This document shows positions 60,262 through 64,000 of a stretch of 64,000 nt of DNA, piece after piece (positions within the stretch are counted from its first letter, which is position 1; the number at the start of each line of letters is the position of its first letter). Location: the NCBI GenBank assembly GCA_030278955.1, contig JAOANR010000003.1:53168902-53232901 (forward strand), given 5' to 3'. Both the position numbers and the translations under genes were made by a program. The notes beneath the pieces were generated by a model that was not told the origin of the DNA, searched no databases, and was given only the letters and a program-made list of their open reading frames with translations. Source of the DNA: Hygrophila difformis (lineage: Eukaryota; Streptophyta; Magnoliopsida; Lamiales; Acanthaceae).

Positions 60262-60582
60262 CTAGATGTAGTTAAATGACCCAAGATTATTGCTCCATAG
60301 ATCTATAGATGTTGTCTGGAACTCCGCAAATCCGCTATTGAATAGCCGATTATGGGAGGAGATTGTCAACGGATCTGTTGTCATCCAAGCCACAGGAACA
60401 TGTACATACAGAATACGAGAATTTCCACCTTGTTTAAAATCTAGTGGTGCTACCCAAAGACAACAATAAATAGCCATCGCTATTAAGAACAACCAAGATC
60501 CAATGAGAATTTGCGCGTAGCTTCTGGTCTTTGACATCAAAAAATAAGATTTCCATAAAGAAAGGGAAGTAGTCGATTCCAT
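60262..60582 (-). pseudogene. ccmC: Nuclear copy of mitochondrial ccmC 5' end (NUMT)
   Basis: The minus-strand frame contains SYFLMSKTRSYAQILIGSW, followed by LFLIAMAIY, APLDFKQGGNSRILYVHVP. This is the N-terminal part of plant mitochondrial CcmC, a membrane protein of cytochrome c maturation that handles haem transfer. Similarity stops at about 60385, after HVPVAWM. The next 120 bp remain open but do not look like CcmC, so the copy is truncated or joined to other DNA. It is an isolated fragment in TE-rich nuclear sequence and cannot be a working gene. Confidence 0.85.
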
Positions 60583-61012
60583 AAAGCATAGACAAGCCCT
60601 TTAATGTGAACTATAGAGTATAGAGATGCATATTTATTTTACAAAGACTTGGATCGGATGACATTGAGACGTACAAGAGCCGAAAGGTGAAATTTGCTAA
60701 CGTTTGATGGAGTAACTTTAGTCATAAAACGTAGTTGTAGAAGGTGGGATTTGGTATCCCATTTCTATATTAATGTATTTCAAAATTTGGACACTTTTCC
60801 TCATGGTGGCCGGTGGACTGTGGTAATCCAAACTCTACCAATTTTTTTTTTCCTTAAATATTGTCGGCATAGGTGTATAGGAGTTCAAGTTACACAAAAA
60901 CTCTATCAAATTAATTTCTTTTCATTATGACATTTTCCCAATTGTTCTTTTACAGTGGCTGCTTAGTTGGCTTGTCACCCATCTGGGGTGGATTGCTATT
61001 TGCTTGCCCAGT
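60583..61012. other. Unassigned DNA next to the NUMT
   Basis: The first part (60583-60690, with AAGAGCCGAAAGGTGAAATTT) may be mitochondrial flank, but I could not confirm this. The rest has no recognised feature. Confidence 0.35.
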
Positions 61013-61566
61013 TGTGATGTCCTTGATCTCATTTGTGACCTACTATGCTCCAAAGTCCCAGGCCTTCTTTCAAAGTGTTACCCGATCGGTGAACCCGGCA
61101 CCGCCGCCGGTGCTCACATGGATGTTGTTAGATCAATCTTGGTATGGTCTAATAAAGATTTTTTTTTTTTTTTTTTGGTTGTGGGAATGATGCTTTTAAA
61201 GTTGTTTTCTTGATTTTCACGCGGTTTGGCTATTTGAGTGTGAAATTGCTTAACCATTATAATGTTGTCCACGCAGTAAAGGCAAAGGCAACGTGGATCC
61301 TTGAAGAGTCTTGAACAATCCTTATCGGATTGTATAAGTGATGTGAAAATAGTGTTTAGCCCAAACCCCTTATTTCGACCAAAAATTTGGTGGCTCTCAT
61401 CAATTGTCGTCGACACAATCATACCACTCAAGATTGTTGTATTTGACACGGACAAATCGATATAGGTGTGATTCATCTTACCGAGTCGGGGGTCAACTAT
61501 CTGGTAGCATGTTGCAAGAAGTGTGAAGTATTGTAGTATGTCACAAATGAGAACAAGAACATCACA
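61013..61566. repeat. Inverted pair of diverged fragments of one unknown gene
   Basis: The 33 bases at 61013-61045 match the reverse complement of 61534-61566 at 30 of 33 positions. Weaker similarity continues inward for about 70 bp. Both arms can be read as related peptides, CDVLDLICDLL ... KCYPIGEPG (plus) and CDVLVLICDIL ... TCYQIVDPRLG (minus). The plus arm follows a TTTTACAG acceptor-like site. A T-run (61158-61175) lies between them. I do not recognise the family. Confidence 0.5.
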
Positions 61567-61860
61567 TCTAGGTTGGCAATCCTCCGCATATAAAGACCAT
61601 ACGTATCATATACTATAGTGGAGAATAATGAATATTGTAGGTTGGACAACATCGATATACGTATCATATATGTATCATATAATAAGATACATAATTTTCT
61701 TCATCCATACTGGCTTGAACTACGAAATTTTACTTAAATTATAATATATTTTAATAAAGCTAATTCTCGTTGGTAAAGTTTCCTATATTATTAAAAATAA
61801 AAAAACTAGTACTATAAATTACAAAAATATATTTCAGGAATCATATTTGTGCAACCCACA

Positions 61861-62005
61861 TGGTTAATAAGGTACATCTTTGTCTTGGGTGGAAGGGAGG
61901 CCTTGGGTTCAAACCCCACATCCAATACCCCATGGTGGGAGGCCTTGATGCACACATTGAGAGGGATTGGGGTGAATGATCTGCAGGTCCAGCCGGAATA
62001 GGATT
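61861..62005 (+). mobile_element. SINE-like or tRNA-derived repeat
   Basis: This repeat contains a good Pol III B box inside GGGTTCAAACCCC (61905-61917) and the repeated piece GGGAGGCCTTG. I see no target-site duplication or poly-A tail, so the limits are approximate and the SINE call is tentative. Confidence 0.45.
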
Positions 62006-62930
62006 GTTACATAAGTAAATTAAATGTATATGTTAATTTTCCATAAAATAAACAATTAAGCACTAATTATTCTGTAACCTAGGATTAAGACACTACAAGC
62101 CAGACAAATGCATAAAAGGCAGGAATTATTTGCACAAATTGTCATAATTGTGGTTGTTTTTTTAAATTATCTTGCTTCCACTTTTATTTGTTTTTATTTC
62201 AATTATATTTTATATTTTATATAAGTACTTACGCTTCCACATGCCACAGGGCATTCTTCTGCAAGACAATTTTACCCTTCCAAAGCGGCATAAGATTATT
62301 ATATGACGCTAATACAATTAATCAAGATTAATAATCTATATATTATTAAAATCATTAGCAGTCAATCCCCTAAATATTTAGGGTCGTTTGAAATATTGTA
62401 TTGTATTATAAATATTAGGGTTTATTATATTAAATTAATATTATACAGTATTTAGTGGCACACTGCATTATAATTATACAGTGTTTGGTGATAATATTGT
62501 AATGTATTATGTTGTGTTATTTTCTAAATAATTAAATAAATGTTAGTTTCTTAAATAAATATTTTGTTATATATAATATTTGGAAGATGGTATTATTGGA
62601 GAGTTTAATTTATATAAATCATACAATATTTTTATTTTCAGTTTGTCATTCAACTAAAATATATTATTTCAAAAATTAAAAATTAATCTAGTTACTTTTT
62701 TTAGTTGAAACAATAATTCAATTGATGTTATCAACTCATTTCAAATGCTAAAAATATCCGTGGAGTAACCAAAAAAATCATAATAATACCTATAATATCT
62801 GTAGCCCCCCCAAAAAAAAACTACAATTTACAAATCTTTTCAATAAGGTTCAACTGAAGTGTCAAAAATTTTATTTGGCTTCGGCTATTCCAAAAAAATA
62901 AAAATAAAAAAAAATACTAAAGTGTCAAAA
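62006..62930. other. AT-rich intergenic DNA
   Basis: I see no gene. A segment starting TTAGGGTCGTTTGAAATATTG (62380) looks like one end of a MITE, but no matching inverted end is visible. Confidence 0.45.
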
Positions 62931-62984
62931 AATCTAAGAATGCATCTTGGTCTTGAATTCTTTGCACCTTGACTTGCACTTCTT

Positions 62985-63960
62985 TGTTCCATTTCTTGTA
63001 AATGATCTATTAAAATGAGCATTGATTTGTATTGTCCCTGTCAAATATTCCTATCATCAGACAACCATCCAAACAAAGCTAGAGATGACCACATTCAAAA
63101 CCAAGTTGTGATGAGCAGAATAACTCAAGTTTTGAGGGATTTAAGTACAACTATAGGAAATTTGTCAGCCATTTCCAGTAACTCTTGTCCAAGATTTGTG
63201 GCGAGTTCGTCCCATAGAGACACCATAAGGACTAATACATATTAAATTAAACTAATGAATAGATGAACAAAACAATGAAATAATGCCACACATACGTCTC
63301 ATCAGTAATGGTAATATCACGGTTTGGAACTGTTTCGTGGTTGCTTTTCCTTCTAATGCTCATTGAAGCAGAGACATTCAGAACCACACCAATAACATCG
63401 TAATGGCCAGACACACATTAAATTTATACAGCTGAAAGTAGACAACAAATTGAATTTTGTTTCATGAATTAAAGTTTGTTCATCTATGGCTTCCTCCACT
63501 TCAAAATGTTCATTCAAAGTCATTTCATATCATTTTGAACAGTTCTAAATTGTTTGTTTGCTACTTTCAGGGTTCCACTTGATACGTAGTACACCTTGCC
63601 AACCTGAAATTTATCTAAGAACATCCTTGCAGCATGATTAAAATATTGTTGCTTGTATTTTTGTGAGGTGAATGATGTCAACGAATTAAACTAGTTAGTT
63701 CGCAAAGCATATGAAATACAATAGTTCATCAATTACCCCACAAAAATCTAGAATACACTCATTTCTTCATCAGTAAACGGCACAGTGAACACAAAACCTT
63801 CACCTTTGGCATATCCTTGTAAATCATCTCACTATGAAATTATAAGGACTGGATTCTAAAGCTATTACCGAGAGTAACGTCACATTGTATTTCCCTGCTG
63901 ACTACAAATTTACCAACAAGATTCAGTGAAAACAAGATTGAACACATCATATATGACATA
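62985..63960 (-). pseudogene. RPA70-like (replication protein A large subunit) gene fragment
   Basis: On the minus strand, in order, are GEGFVFTVPFTDEEM (about 63770-63815), MFLDKFQVGKVYYVSSGTLK then VANKQF (about 63555-63625), IGVVLNVSASMSIRRKSN (about 63320-63395) and LWDELATNLGQELLEMADK (about 63150-63210). These follow the DNA-binding OB folds A and B of RPA70, which coats single-stranded DNA. A missing base near 63530 shifts the frame after VQND, and other stops occur, so it is broken. The 5' part lies beyond the window. It may derive from a cellular RPA gene or from the RPA-like ORFs carried by plant Helitrons. Confidence 0.75.
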
Positions 63961-64000
63961 AAATACTTTCAGAGACAATATATCCACAGGTAGAGGGCAA

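Noticed and set aside
61114..61476. Minus-strand 120-codon open frame as a gene
   Set aside because: Its C-terminal part is a poly-Lys run from a T-tract and it has no known domain. Only the inverted similarity of its upstream part is notable.

Overview
This 64 kb window is nuclear DNA from a flowering plant, most likely a eudicot. It has spliced genes with GT-AG introns, Stowaway-type MITEs, plant SINEs, LINE remnants, nested LTR retrotransposons and a fragment of a mitochondrial gene. The species cannot be fixed from the sequence alone. I found no bacterial-type operon, CRISPR array, rRNA gene or convincing tRNA gene.

The left half (about 3-37 kb) is genic. In order it holds TL29/APX4, a thylakoid-lumen ascorbate-peroxidase-like protein (+, 11 exons); a non-epsilon-type 14-3-3 protein (+, 4 exons); two tandem rhamnogalacturonate lyase genes (-, 15 coding exons each, with 11 of 15 exon lengths identical); and a small tail-anchored TRAF/XAF1-like zinc-finger protein (-, 5 coding exons). 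For all five I placed splice sites by hand, and each coding sum is a multiple of three. The genes are not an operon and share no pathway; the only functional pairing is the two lyases, which act on pectin.

Between and inside the genes are a long-terminal-inverted-repeat element at the left edge with a second element nested in it, a Helitron 3' end, SINEs with clear target-site duplications, a 5'-truncated LINE, and hAT-like and Stowaway MITEs.

The right half (37-58 kb) is a stack of insertions. A degenerate Ty1/copia element (-) is split by a young 12 kb LTR element (+). That element has two LTRs of 4.1 and 4.9 kb around only 2.9 kb of non-coding DNA, which is LARD-like, and it is flanked by TTCCC on both sides. 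The copia element also carries a Mutator-like MITE in its left LTR, Stowaway copies, and a hAT-like element inserted in a small tandem array. Inside the LARD are iterated primer-binding sites, iterated copies of the motif that precedes its 3' LTR, paired hairpins, and dozens of TTCGAA-centred palindromes. This is the most unusual structure in the window.

The right end (58-64 kb) holds LINE tails, a nuclear copy of part of mitochondrial ccmC, an inverted pair of unidentified fragments, and a broken RPA70-like (replication protein A) gene running off the edge.
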